The notes beneath the pieces are model-generated. The model searched no databases and had not been told where the DNA came from. It saw only the letters and a program-made list of their open reading frames with translations. A program made the position numbers and the translations under genes. DNA of 64,000 nucleotides from Hirundichthys speculiger. Its lineage: Eukaryota; Chordata; Actinopteri; Beloniformes; Exocoetidae. Of the stretch, positions 1-11,270 are shown in pieces. Where the stretch lies: the NCBI GenBank assembly GCA_018398805.1, contig JAGFBZ010000737.1:62001-126000 (forward strand). Reading direction: 5' to 3'. The first letter of the stretch is position 1. Each line of letters begins with the position of its first letter.

Positions 1-573
1 AATAGCAATATTTCCACAGTTTTTGGTTTTAACCGATTCCTTTTTTTTTTTTTTTTTCCAATCTCTCCAGCCTTGGAGAACACCCTTTCACATGGCACAT
101 TTTTATGCTGGGCTGCATAAAAATGTTTGTGCCATCATGTACAAACTATATACTGAACTACCACAAACTATATACACGCTATCCAGATTCTAGTATCCAA
201 GCTATCCAAACTCTATCCACACTCTGAACTGACCGCAACTCGCCTACAAACACCCACATTTTGAATGGAGCCTGTGGCGTTTATAAAGCTGTCAAACCCC
301 ATTTCTTGAGACAAGAAATGAACCACTTCCTGAAGCAGTCACGTGGTACAGCCAGGGGGTGAAGCTTCGGACGTCATCACTTTTGGCTCCTCCCCAAATG
401 AAGCGACTCTTGATACGCGCTTCACGGACACGCCCCCTCATTTCTCGATACGCGCTTCGGGGCTTCGCTTCACTCATAACATCACTACTTTTCAGCAGTA
501 ATGGCATATCTGGGCTGGTCTGGATGACCAGTCATGATTGTGGGGGGCACAAATTTATTGGTGACATTACTTT
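1..573. other. unassigned sequence
   Basis: I see no supported gene here. A poly-T run lies near 41-58. The 12-mer gatacgcgcttc occurs twice (about 412 and 449) in a locally GC-richer stretch that may be part of a DNA transposon end, but I could not find a matching inverted end. Confidence 0.3.
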
Positions 574-965
574 TCAAGATTCAAGATCTTTATTTGTTAC
601 ATACACAATTATACTTTGTACATTGCGCAGTAAAATTTGTTATTGTACCCACAGGGCAAACGCTTTCTTTTAAGAAGAAACAGGAGAAAAAAAAAGAATT
701 AAGTTTAAATAAGTAATAAATAATAAATAAACACAGTGCAGGAGATGAGAAAAACTATGAAGTCCAAATAAAACAGAGCAGAGTAACTGTTCAATATTAT
801 GCTTAATGTGAGTAGTGGTCACAGTTAAGCAGGCGGATGGCCTGAGGGAAGAAGCTCTTCCTCATCCGCTCAGTCCTGGTTCTCAGGCAGCAGAGACGCC
901 GGCCTGATGGCAGAGGGGAAAAAAGATAGTGTCCGGGGTGGCTGGGCTGGTGGCTGATCCCTTTC
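574..965 (-). mobile_element. CR1/L2-type LINE 3' tail
   Basis: Read on the minus strand, 965 to 780 encodes the usual C-terminal end of teleost CR1/L2 (or Rex1-like) reverse transcriptase ORFs, with the recognisable string RTRTERMRKSFFPQAIRLLN. An AT-rich 3' UTR follows and ends in a short repeated tail (aataaagatcttgaatcttgaa). Only the 3' end is present, as expected for 5'-truncated retrotransposition. The exact family (L2 or Rex1) is uncertain. Confidence 0.75.
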
Positions 966-2005
966 TAGCTTCATGTTTCACAAGTGGGCATGAAAGGAAC
1001 ATTTTCAACTGTGTATATGAGCAGTATGTGTAAAAGCTCTTCAGTAGTTTCTATGAGAAGATTTCAGTTGTGCAAAAGTGGAAAAATTTCCAGTTGTATG
1101 TTTAAGAAGATTTCTGTCATATATGTGTAGGAAATGAATTGCATGTACGTGAGGTTTTCAGTATAATAGTATGTGAGAGAGCTTGGCTTCATATGTGTAT
1201 ACATGCTAATTCAGAATAATGTCCCTAACTGCACCTCATATGATGAGATTCAAACATTCATGGACAACACGGTATAGCCTCTACAATGATCAAACAGTGG
1301 AGAGCCTTTAATCAGAGGCTTCTTCAGGTTGCTGCAATGCAGACCAGTACAGAGGACAATTCCTGCTCACAGATTCAAAGCTCAATAATGTGTCTTTTTT
1401 TTTTTTTTTGTCACTTTATATCGCACACTGTCTGAATGACTAAATTCAGGGTAACCTTCTTTCTTAAGCAAACCCAGTGCAAAATCTCCTCTTTGCTTAT
1501 CATCAGCTTTCATTGATGAATGCACAACTGTTGTTACAGAAACAGTTGAGATCATGTTATCTGCTCTGTCTTTGGTAACCTTAGGAACTGTGATTTTCAT
1601 CTGGTTTCATGGTGGTTTCCTTTTCAACTTTATTAATTAGTCTGTATACAAAAATGGTGGTCTAAATAAAATACAGACAGCATGTATTGCACATGGATTA
1701 AAATCTAAATTCAGCATTTGACTGATCACCCAAACAGGAAATAAGAAGGAATGAATGTAGATTACTGCAACAGAGCTCAAGCAGTTTATAGGAGTACACA
1801 ACCCATCTCATTAGGTGATTGTTTGTGAGTTGTGAAGTGTATGTTTAGCAGCTTGTGCAACATTCTTGGACAAGCTGAACTCTTGAGGTTCCAGAGCAAT
1901 AAACAACACACAGCCAGTGTTTCTAATCAATTTGTTCATTTTATTTGACTCACTGTTTCTGATGTGTTTGTGACTGAGAGTCTTTTGCCCTGACATCAAT
2001 AATTC
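966..2005. other. unassigned sequence
   Basis: AT-rich sequence with no coding signal I can support. The short open frames here lack family similarity that I recognise. Confidence 0.3.
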
Positions 2006-2225
2006 CCAGTCTCCTTCTTTAAAGACTCTTTTTTCTTGTTGAGGAGTTCTTCCCGGTCACTAGTGATCCAGGGTTTGTTAACAGGGAAGCACCTCACTGT
2101 TCTGGTGGGGATCATGTCGTCCACACAGCAGTTGATGTGGTCGGTCACACACTCAGTCATAGCATTGATGTCATCTCCATGTGACTCACAGAGTACACCC
2201 CAGTTTGTAGCTTGAAAACAACTCT
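2006..2225 (-). mobile_element. CR1/Rex1-type LINE ORF2 fragment
   Basis: On the minus strand this stretch reads as the linker between endonuclease and reverse transcriptase of a teleost CR1-group LINE. The characteristic strings are NWGVLCESHGDDINAMTECV, then IPTRTVRCFPVNKPWITSD, then a lysine-rich patch. In this family that linker carries a conserved W...LTE..TDYI.FC...IP.RTV pattern, which is retained. Neither the endonuclease nor the reverse transcriptase is adjacent, so it is an isolated fragment. Confidence 0.75.
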
Positions 2226-3540
2226 GTAGTTTCTTCTGCTTCCTGTGACCACCTCCTCACAGTTCTTTTGGTTACAGGTTGCCTCTCTAAGTGGAGAAGA
2301 GGAAGACCAGATAGAGATCTGCTTTACGGAAAGAAGGTCATGCAGAGGAGCACTTTTATTCCATATTATGCTGATGATTCTGCCCTCGCAAAGATCTCTA
2401 TGCTATGCCACTTTCTATTCTGTTTCTTCTGTCATAAGAGAGAAACAGGGAAAACATTTCTGTATAAGGTTTGGAGAACAATGCCCATTTTAAAGCAGAA
2501 GAGATTCAATACAATCTGAATTTTCATTGAAGAGAAGTTTGAAGAACCCACATTCCAGTGCCTATCCCAGCTGTTTTTTTTCTTCTATTTTTTTATTTTT
2601 AAATTCATCGTCCACAGACCTGTCACACTGCTTCTCTGTAGGCTACTGCACAGCAGTTACAACACTTGAAGTAATTTATCAGACAAAGGGGACAAAAGAG
2701 TTTACCTGGCCTGGAAACAGACTTTGATGTAACTACTTCTCCTTTGAGCTGTAATTTTAGCTTCCAGACAATATTTGACACATGTAACACCATTTCAAGT
2801 TCTTGGATTGGATGTCAGCTTTCAACCTTGTACTTTTTGAGAAAAACTGTTTTGTTGCAAAACCTTGAAACTGGGCAGTACTTTGGACTTTTGATAATAT
2901 TCCTAGTGGGAAACAAAGAAATCTGAAGGATTGTGGAATATTTTCAAAGACATCCACACTGAACATCTGAAGAAATGTTTTCAATATTCACACAGTAAAA
3001 ATGTGAATATTTCTGCATGTATTATGTGTGCATCTATCCATTTGATATACTGGCTTAATCTTCTTTGGATAATGAGTGTAATATGTGTCTAATATATAAA
3101 CTAATGTCTTGAGATATTTCTTCAATATTTCTACATCATGTTCATTTCTTAGTGGCATTGGGTGCACTATCAAGTATCACACTATCAAGTACACGGCTGG
3201 TCCAATTGCAGAAAGTCTGAATTGTGTCCCCATGTCATCTTTTTGTGTTCAGGGTTCTGTAGAGTTTACATGAAATAATGTTTTCAGACATTGAAAGTGC
3301 TTGAGTTTACAAAAGTCTTAAAATGTTGACTACAGCAGCTGTATTGGAGTTTGCACAACTCCGTGAATGTAGTAGACAGATGAAAAATGCGCATTTTTGT
3401 TAAGTTCACATAAATGTCTGTTCATTGATAAACCAAACCAAAATTTCTTTGAATTGAAAAAAATTACTTATTGCATCAAATTGCTATTTGATGAAAATGC
3501 AATTAATCACAATAAATTAATTAAAAAGCCTCTGATTTAT
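2226..3540. other. unassigned sequence
   Basis: No gene or element I can name. Short open frames are unsupported. Confidence 0.3.
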
Positions 3541-3830
3541 ACACACACACACACACTGGTTTCCATGGTTCATGGGGACCAAGTTTGTAATCATCACTTG
3601 TGGGGACCACCCTTTCTAGAGGTTCTACAAGTCTGAAAAAAATCAGGTAAAGTATGCATTGGTCAGTAAGCCTAAACACACCTTAAAACCTTTGAAAAGG
3701 CAATGTAGTGTTTTCACCATGCAACATGGGGACCTCCGTAAAAACGAGTCAATGTGTTTACAGGGGACACTATTTGCATAAATTTACATACTTCACACAA
3801 ATGCGTATTTTACTTGTGGGGACCTATCTT
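3541..3830. repeat. (AC)n followed by GGGGACC-motif repeat
   Basis: An (AC)8 microsatellite at 3541-3556 is followed by four spaced copies of tGGGGACC (about 3577, 3602, 3728 and 3818). The same motif pairing recurs at 9813-9915, its duplicates, and 21250-21540. It looks like a dispersed fish repeat family whose class I cannot name. Confidence 0.5.
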
Positions 3831-4866
3831 TTTTTTTTTTTTTAACAATTTTTTATTTTATTTTAATTCATTTTATGCCAACTTAAACAGTGCAGACATA
3901 CAGTATGCTTATCTTTGTACCTTTGGTTGTAGCAGCATATTGTCCAATATACAATGGACAATATCCCTATCTTTATACTTACATGGCAAACAATTTGCTA
4001 AATTCTCCAACATATTGCATCTGGGAGTTTAACTTCTACTGTAGCGGTATCTAGAAAGATGCAGATTGACTCATTTCTAATCACTCGTGTTGTGCAAGTG
4101 ATGAGGATGATTCTTAAAAGGATGGCCATTGTGACAAATTTCACTATTATAAATACTACCCATGTCAACACATTACCTATTGAATCGGTTCAAAACCTTC
4201 ATGGCTATTTAAAAAATGTGCTAACAGGGTAACAGCTGTGCCTGAATGATTAGATCTGTGGAACTAACTCCAGTATCCGCTAAATATATGGAGACTGATT
4301 CCCAAGTGTAAAAAAAAAAAAATCATGTCTGGTCTTGTTAGCCTATGAAGACTGCGCTACTACTCAGTCAACTCATCCAAACAAAAATCAAACCAATTTG
4401 ACTTGTACACCATACCTTTTATTAAACAAGGTTATTAAACAAGGTAAATTAGCGGAGAACTCTCTTTTCATTTCTTCACAAATTACAATTTTGCAATTAA
4501 CAGTATGTGTATAAAACATTCACAACTTCTGTGATACCATAAAACAAATTTTCTTCATTTGTAACTATCCAAATGTTTTATAACTAAAGTTGGCATTCAG
4601 ACAAAGGTTTGTTTCACTTGTGCCATTCAACACTCCCAGCTTATTGATGGTCAAAGCCTAAATGCTATCTCTTTTACATTTCTTCATATATTACAATTTT
4701 GCAACATACACATCTACAACTTCTGCGATACCATAAAGCATCAAGCTTTTAAAGGAATACCTGCCAAACTGAACAATTGGCATCATAAAACTACATATCT
4801 AAGAAAAAACAAAACTTCTCTACAACCCTTTTCTTTGTAATTGCCATACTATTTACCCAATATGTT
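3831..4866. repeat. AT-rich sequence with a diverged direct repeat
   Basis: About 85 bp are repeated with divergence: 4457-4545 and 4663-4738 share ttcttca..attacaattttgcaa and acttctg.gataccataaa. The stretch lies just 3' of the minus-strand gene that ends at 5128, so part may be its 3' UTR. No clear polyadenylation site can be fixed. Confidence 0.4.
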
Positions 4867-5090
4867 TTGACTATTCCTTTTTTCCTCCCTTCCTCCATCC
4901 TTTCCTTCTTCCTTCTTTCATCCCTCCTCCATTCCTTTCTCTATCCTCCTTCCCTTCTTTCTACCTTCCCCTCAATCTCTCTTTCCTCCCTCCTTTCTGT
5001 CCCCCCTCCCTCTTTCCTTCTTCCTCTACTTAACTTTCTTTCCTCCATCCTTCTTTCTTGCCTCCATCCTTCCCTCTTCTTTCTTCAGAG
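4867..5090 (+). repeat. polypyrimidine (CCTT)-rich tract
   Basis: Nearly pure C/T for more than 200 bp, ending in gaggacaacaagagggttaaa. On the minus strand this polypurine stretch lies within 40 bp downstream of the stop codon of the SET/recombinase gene. Open frames inside it are composition artefacts. Confidence 0.85.
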
Positions 5091-5127
5091 GACAACAAGA
5101 GGGTTAAATCTAGACATTTAGATTAGA

Positions 5128-5348
5128 CTACTTAGACATTTTCCTTTTTAAGGCGGTAATCCGGTTGTACACATAAAATTTCAAGTTCCGCCAGTCTCTG
5201 TTCCTGAGAGCTTCAGATTCAGCCCTTAAACATTTTTCACAATCACTCTTTGACGGTACAGTACAAGATCGGATGAACTGATTCATTTGCCTCTCTACTG
5301 CCCTAATCTCTGCCGGCTGCCAGCGTGCTCTTTTCTGTGGAGCTTTAC
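5128..5348 (-). CDS. exon: basic C-terminal domain and stop
   Basis: The acceptor CACTTACAG opens a 221-nt exon ending at TAG (5130-5128). It reads KAPQKRARWQPAEIRAVERQ, then CEKCLRAESEALRNRDWRNL and KFYVYNRITALKRK. From memory, a C-terminal box with R-W-x-x-x-E, a Cx2C pair, L-x-x-R-x-W and a K-x-Y-V-x-N core occurs in related fish proteins that have zinc fingers and this recombinase-like core. It is probably a DNA-binding domain. Confidence 0.7.
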
Positions 5349-5665
5349 CTGTAAGTGAGGAGACAAAAACAAAAGTTTTATTAACAGTGTAAGGGAGACG
5401 CTACAGTTCCAAGTCCTGTGCCAGTACATACAGTACAAGTGAAATTAAGAGGCTGATCAGAGCTGAGATAAGCATCGGTCCTGAATTATTTGATCAGTTT
5501 ACAGCTGACAAATTTACAGCCGAGCCACAACTTGTGATTAGATGGCATTATAGGCCATAAGAAAGGCCCTTAAAAGTGCTTTAGTTTTTGAGGTTCCTTC
5601 CGGACGTGGAACAAACAAGAATGTTTTCTGTACATAATCAATAATGTCGCTGCAGTATTTATGTA

Positions 5666-5978
5666 TTTAGATGACATTATTTTGAGTGCTGTTGGAGCAA
5701 TTAACTACAGTGTTTGCACAGTACAGCGCTGATCCACCAGACCTCATTCACAAAACAAACATTTTAACAGTTTGCGTGTCGTCTTGCAGACAGACGACAC
5801 AAAGCAATAATTCAGACTTTTTATGAATCTGCATCATGATGTCAATTCGTGATACTTTTGATCACTTTATTACGATTAAATCTCGTGAATATCTGAGTTT
5901 ATTTTGATGTGGCTAATGACACTTTGTTTTGGTGTACAGGCAGTAACATTACACTGCTAACCCTAACAGTGAAATAAA
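5666..5978. repeat. intronic direct repeat, copy 1
   Basis: About 310 bp similar to 6871-7180, sharing long runs such as tagatgacattattttgagtg and gcaattaactacagtgtttg. The offset is about 1,205 bp. Both copies lie in introns of the SET/recombinase gene, each just 3' (minus-strand sense) of an exon. Confidence 0.8.
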
Positions 5979-6026
5979 ATCACTTTTTATAGCTTAAACT
6001 AAAATTTAAACAATATATTGAGTTAC

Positions 6027-6293
6027 CCTGCTGTACAAGAGCATTGTTATTCTTGTCCTTCACGTGAAGTGTCAAGACGTGGGGTACCTGACGCTTGCAT
6101 TGTGACCGCTGAGCTTTTCCCTCTATTTTAATGATCTCCTCATGATTGACAATACTCCGCCCGCCAGCAGATGATATTGTGAATGTAGCTCTCAATGCGT
6201 ATTGAAGACCTTTCTGTCTTCTTTCTGATATCTCCGAACCGTTTTTCCAGAAATTTGATATTATTTCCTTTGGTATATCTCTCACTGATATAG
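6027..6293 (-). CDS. optional exon: 89-codon unassigned domain
   Basis: An acceptor (GTTTTCAG) and a donor (CAGCAGG|GTAACT) bound 267 nt that is open throughout and phase 1 at both ends, so it can be included or skipped without changing frame. It contains RDIPKEIISNFWKNGSEI and then HVLTLHVKDKNNNAL. I do not recognise the fold. It could be a genuine alternative exon or an unrelated open stretch; the phase match favours an exon. Confidence 0.4.
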
Positions 6294-6547
6294 CTGAAAA
6301 CTTCTCATGCTAGGAGCGAAAGCTTGACAGGCGTAGCAACAGTATCCATGGGGGGCGGGACTTAGCAAAGGGTCAATTTGTACTGAAATGCAGTACTAAA
6401 ATGTACTCAGTTACAGTCCACCAGTGCTTGGGGGCCACCAGACTGAGGGTTGCAATGATGGCTCTCATTAATCTCCTGTCTTCAAATCTAGTGATATTAC
6501 AATAAAAAAAGAGTAAAAAAACAAACAAACAAACAAAAAAACATCAC

Positions 6548-6673
6548 CTTTGGAGGAATATCCCACAGTACTGACTCCAGATGATGATACGTGCTCTGCT
6601 GATGGCAGTTGTTGCTTGTCTGTTGAGTTTTCATTCCTCACAGCATCTGCAACAGTTTCCTCTGTTGACGGTT
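6548..6673 (-). CDS. exon: 42-codon S/T/E-rich exon
   Basis: The acceptor TATGTCATAG and donor CCAAAG|GTGATG bound a 126-nt exon, phase 1 at both ends. It reads EPSTEETVADAVRNENSTDK and continues Ser-rich to YSSK. No domain is recognised. Confidence 0.55.
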
Positions 6674-6870
6674 CTATGACATACACACAATGTACCTGAT
6701 AAGACATACTTCAAATGCACTACAAACATTCTGGTCATAGAAAACAAAAGTAGGTCATTTATTGTTGCAAGAATGCAACAATAACCTCAACCTGGTGGAG
6801 CAAGAGGAGTCACGCCGGCTCAGCTGCCTTCATCAATAAAACCCGGTCAGTTTATAATGTTTAAGTTGCC

Positions 6871-7180
6871 TTTAGATGACATTATTTTGAGTGTTGTTAG
6901 AGCAATTAACTACAGTGTTTGCACAGTACAGCGCTGACCCACCAGACCTCATTCACAAAAACATTTTAACAGTTGTTTGCGTGTCGTCTTGCAGACAGAC
7001 CTCACAAAGAAACAATTCAGACTTTTTATGAATCTGCATCATGATATTGTCATTTCGGGATACTTTTGATCACTTTATTACGATTAAATCTCATGAAAAT
7101 CTGAGTTTATTTTGGTGTGGCTAATGTTTTGGTGTTCAGGCAGCGCACAACGCGAACCCTAGCGGTGAAATGAAATCCCT
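6871..7180. repeat. intronic direct repeat, copy 2
   Basis: Second copy of the roughly 310-bp repeat at 5666-5978, with scattered substitutions and a few short indels. It is more diverged than the 707-bp units, so it is an older event. Confidence 0.8.
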
Positions 7181-7246
7181 TATTACACCTTTAAAAACAA
7201 CCATCTTACTCTTTTTTTTTTTTTACATGAAATTACTGAAACATAC

Positions 7247-7315
7247 CATCAACAGGAAATGAATGATTTCCATCCTCTCCGCATGAATCTTCCTCATCAC
7301 TCCCCATAACGTTGT
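7247..7315 (-). CDS. exon: 23-codon acidic exon
   Basis: The acceptor TCTCCTGCAG and donor GATG|GTATGT bound a 69-nt exon, phase 1 at both ends. It reads DNVMGSDEEDSCGEDGNHSF and then PVD. It continues the acidic character of the N-terminal linker. Confidence 0.6.
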
Positions 7316-7397
7316 CTGCAGGAGACATGACACGCTTATAATTCGGTCAGACAAAATGAAAAGACGATACATCAAGTACAGTGAAAATCAAATATAC

Positions 7398-9412
7398 CAT
7401 TTGGGTCAATTGTGATTTCGTCCAAGTTCTTTCCATGGAACTCAGCCAGTCTTCCTTTCTCTAGTGCCAGCAGAACTTTACTGATCTTTGCCAGTTGCAG
7501 GGTCTTGTCAGGGAGTCGATAAAACTCTCGGTGGATCCTGATATCGTGACCAAGAAAGTTCGCTAGTTGGTCCATCTCGGTGTCAGTCATGTTGAGCACT
7601 GTTGATAGAGTTGCAGCGTGTTTTCGCATTTTGGTTGATGACAATGCCTTTGGACACTTTGCGCCAGATGACTTTGCAAAGCCACGTATACAGTCTGAGC
7701 CACGGAAATGTGACATAGCTGAAGGTCTTGCAAACAAGTAAGGATTATCACCAAGAACCCCGCAGGCATCTCTTTGCTGAACGAGGAGTTCCAAAGCATG
7801 GAAGCATTTTTGGAGTCAGGAGAATTGGAACTGGTCTGCCCCGCTTTCCTCTGGTGACAATTCTGGAGAAATGTCTGCAGAGCTTTTTTTCTACCTCTGA
7901 CAGTGCCCAGTCCAAGTCCTCATGGGGATCTGATGTGTCCCTTGACAAAAAAGCCGACAAAGGCATGCTCGATACCTCTCCTTCTCTGCGTCTGTTAAAC
8001 ATGATGGTCTGTGTTAAACAAACTTTTGCAAGGTCAATCCAAGTCTTTGTCGAGGGACTTTCAGACAATGTGATGCAACATTCATCTAGTTTTTGACTGA
8101 GAAACTGGTGCATTCTTTGCACATCCTCGGTAAAGGGCATCACAGTGGGTGCATTCCACTTGGCCTCAACGATGTTCCTTAGTGCTGTTGCAGAAACCAA
8201 TGCATTCCACTTCTGGTTGTGCACTTCTTGGAACTCAGATGCACGCTTCACAAGCTCTTGGTTGCCGGAAATGAGTCCTTGAGCTTTCAAGAGCTTGCTG
8301 ACTTTTACCAAAGCATTTCCAAGTTTTGTTGCCAGTGAGGGAATGATATATGCGTTGGTACTGCTCTCATAGCCACAAGTACTTTTGACAGCTTTGACCA
8401 TCTCCACATAATTCGCAGGATTAATGAAATCCTCAATCTTTCTTAACCTGGTATTTTTCCTGGCATTGTCCAGCAGTCGTCCCAATTCACGCATTCTTTC
8501 ACGGATGCACTGTTGACTTTTTAATGTCATTCCACCTTTATTGAGCAAGTGCTCTCCATATTCAATAATGACATGGTCATTCTTAATTATTTCTGTGACA
8601 GGACCCGGATTCATGGCACTGACAACTTTCCAAAGCTGCCTGCTGATATGTGAAGGCACAGGCGCAGTGTATGCACATAGAGCCTGAACACGGTTCTTGC
8701 CAGGTTTTGGGTTGACTGATCCAGACTTGAATCTACAAACTCGCATATGTCTCCATAGAACCTTTCGTGTGAAAAGTCCCTGGCAGTGTGCACAGTGCAT
8801 AAAGTCACTTCCCTGCCCTTCTTTTGGTGGCCGTTTACATGGGACAAGTTGTCCCTTTCCTGACTCCATCACAGTAGCATTATGGGCATAGTTGCCTTTG
8901 TTTCGAATATATTCTAGCTGATTTTTTCTCTCTTTGGACTGTTTTGGAAAGCTAAAAGCTCTTGCCACATCCACCATATTTTTGTGTGCATGTTCCAAAT
9001 GTCTTGCCATTTTGGCATATGGCTTTTTGCAATACATACAATAGTGTCTCTTATCGTAGCATCTCTTGCCATTTTTATTTTGGTGAGCACCAACTACTAG
9101 ACTATCATTGGTTCGCTGACTTGAGCAGGGTTCTTCCTCTACACCAAGTTCAGGGCAGGGTTCTTCCTCTACAGAGGATTCAGATGCAACGGAGTGGGTG
9201 TCCAATCCAGGTGTTGTGGTGTCACATTCATGAGGCATATCTGAGCCAAGGTTTGGAAGAGAATCAAGAAGTCTTTTTTTTCTTGGAGTGAGGTCAATAC
9301 TAGAATCACTGTCAGTGTCCGGGTCAGAATCAGGAACATACTCGTCTTCATCTCCACTGACTGATGATGTGGTATCATACAGTTCTGTGTCTTCAAGAAA
9401 TATGTCCTTCAT
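7398..9412 (-). CDS. exon: zinc fingers and tyrosine-recombinase core (frameshifted)
   Basis: This 2,015-nt exon starts after TCTCTTAG and ends at AATG|GTATAT. Residues 1-60 are acidic (DEDEYVPDSDPDTDSDSS). A C2H2 finger is at residues 125-143 (CMYCKKPYAKMARHLEHAH), and a C2HC finger at 207-226 (CAHC...LWRHMRVC). The recombinase core has a box-I-like FNRRREGEV (about 473), a strand-Lys motif RGKRGRPVPILL (about 521), a box-II-like TKMRKHAAT, and LGHDIRIHREFYR with the candidate nucleophile Tyr. The usual box-II His is Thr here. The frame breaks at about 7798: removing one base makes the exon 2,014 nt, exactly right for its phase-0 start and phase-1 end. It is probably a DNA strand-exchange enzyme or a derivative of one. 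Distinction from Crypton-type recombinases needs a phylogeny. Confidence 0.75.
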
Positions 9413-9560
9413 CTAAGAGATTTTTTTTAAAAGATAAAGAAAAAAAAAAGTCATTTGGACATATTTTCTCTAAAATAAACACTCCATTAAATCATGTACT
9501 TTATGAAAGATTGTGGAACATTTCCACAATGTCAATCCAGGCACTTAGTTGTGGACTTAC

Positions 9561-9629
9561 TATAATGCTTTTTGTCCGTCTTAGTCTTGGTACAATTTCT
9601 TCATTCTCATTATGGAAGTCATTCAGAGT
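9561..9629 (-). CDS. exon: 23-codon linker exon
   Basis: The acceptor TTTTTACAG and donor ATTATA|GTAAGT bound a 69-nt phase-0 exon reading TLNDFHNENEEIVPRLRRTK and then SII. It joins directly in frame to the next exon, which begins MKDIFLEDTE. Confidence 0.62.
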
Positions 9630-10088
9630 CTGTAAAAATAAGCAACAACTTAAATCATTATACAGTATGAAATTAAACTGAAAAGTACAAAAAAAAGTAG
9701 TGTATGAAGCTAAATGAGACTCAAACATTCTTTAGAGAATGATAGTAAAATGTATTGACAGACGTTTTTAAGCCACTACTTAGGGAAATTTCTATCTTCA
9801 ATACAACAAGCTTCATGGGGACTTTAATACACACCATGTTATCATCCTTCACGGGGACTAAGCATCTCTGGATGTTATTTAACACTAATAGTATCATAAG
9901 TACATTGTGGGGACATCGTAAATGTGTTGGATTACAGTGATATTTAGGCCAAAAGAAAATGTCCAGACAGGTTCAGATCCATCTTAAAAGAGCTTTTATC
10001 TTTTGCCTCATTGAGGCATTAGATTTAACTGTTAGTAGATCTGATCGACAATAAATTACCCTCACAATGACCCCATTTGCTTTATATA

Positions 10089-10304
10089 GTGCGACTGTGG
10101 TCTGGAGGTAGAGCAGTCGTCCACCAATCGGAAGATCAGTGGTTTGATTCTTGGCTTCTCCATGTCGATGTGTCCTTGGGCAAGACACTTAACCCAAAAT
10201 TACTCCCAAAGGCTGTGCCATTGGTGTGTGAATGTGAATGTATAACTTTAAAATGTACGTCACTTTGGATAAAAGTGTCTGCTAAATGACATTGTAACAT
10301 TGTA
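10089..10304 (+). mobile_element. tRNA-headed SINE in an intron
   Basis: The head ctggaggtagagcagtcgtc and ggtttgattct resemble tRNA A and B boxes. The tail ctttggataaaagtgtctgctaaatgac is the common teleost SINE/L2-type 3' end, ending in a short attgta repeat. The flanks 10016-10088 and 10305-10377 are a direct duplication of about 73 bp, far longer than a normal SINE target-site duplication. Units 2 and 3 of the surrounding tandem duplication lack the SINE. Confidence 0.8.
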
Positions 10305-10459
10305 GCATTAGATTTAACTGTTAGTAGATCTGATCGACAATAAATTAACTGCACAATGACCCCATTTGCTTTATTTAGTTACTTAAACCTAAGAGAGGCT
10401 GTTGCAGTAACCTAAGAGAGGCTGTTGCAGTAAACAACAAGTGATAAAGGTGAATGTAC

Positions 10460-10567
10460 CTGTTGAGGACTGTCCTGTGGACACGAAGCTGCTTCCATCT
10501 GTTTCTCAGACACGGCAAGAGGATGGGACGTCTTTGTAGGATGAATATCCAGGGCACACAATGTCAT
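10460..10567 (-). CDS. exon: 36-codon duplicated exon, copy 2
   Basis: This is the same 108-nt exon as at 11163-11270, with the same splice sites and the same translation. Because both borders are phase 0, inclusion of one or both copies keeps the frame. Confidence 0.65.
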
Positions 10568-11162
10568 CTGCAATGATGTATAAAGAAAACAATGGAGAAA
10601 TTAAGACCTTAATGTGCCCACCATATAAAACTCAAGTAGATAAAAATACATGTTCAAGGATCTTTAAACTTTAGTACATGCCAAAACACCAGACTTCAGA
10701 GGAAAGAAAACACCAAATTGTAATATTTCAGACTAATGAGTAAACCTGTGTTTGCTTTAACACATCTTCAATACAACAAGCTTCATGGGGACTTTAATAC
10801 ACACCATGTTATCATCCTTCACGGGGACTAAGCATCTCTGGATGTTATTTAACACTAATAGTATCATAAGTACATTGTGGGGACATCGTAAATGTGTTGG
10901 ATTACAGTGATATTTAGGCCAAAAGAAAATGTCCAGACAGGTTCAGATCCATCTTAAAAGAGCTTTTATCTTTTGCCTCATTGAGGCATTAGATTTAACT
11001 GTTAGTAGATCTGATCGACAATAAATTAACTGCACAATGACCCTATTTGCTTTATTTAGTTACTTAAAACTAACCTAAGAGAGGCTGTTGCAGTAATCAA
11101 CAAGTGATAAAGGTGAAGGAGAGGCTGTTGCAGTAAACAACAAGTGATAAAGGTGAATGTAC

Positions 11163-11270
11163 CTGTTGAGGACTGTCCTGTGGACACGAAGCTGCTTCCA
11201 TCTGTTTCTCAGACACGGCAAGAGGATGGGACGTCTTTGTAGGATGAATATCCAGGGCACACAATGTCAT
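11163..11270 (-). CDS. exon: 36-codon duplicated exon, copy 1
   Basis: The acceptor is ATCATTGCAG and the donor CAACAG|GTACAT. The exon is exactly 108 nt, phase 0 at both ends. It reads MTLCALDIHPTKTSHPLAV and ends ASCPQDSPQQ. The ending repeats that of the SET exon upstream. No known domain is visible; the content suggests a flexible linker. Confidence 0.65.

Noticed and set aside
4867..5121. 84-codon Ser/Leu/Pro frame
   Set aside because: Pure pyrimidine tract composition.
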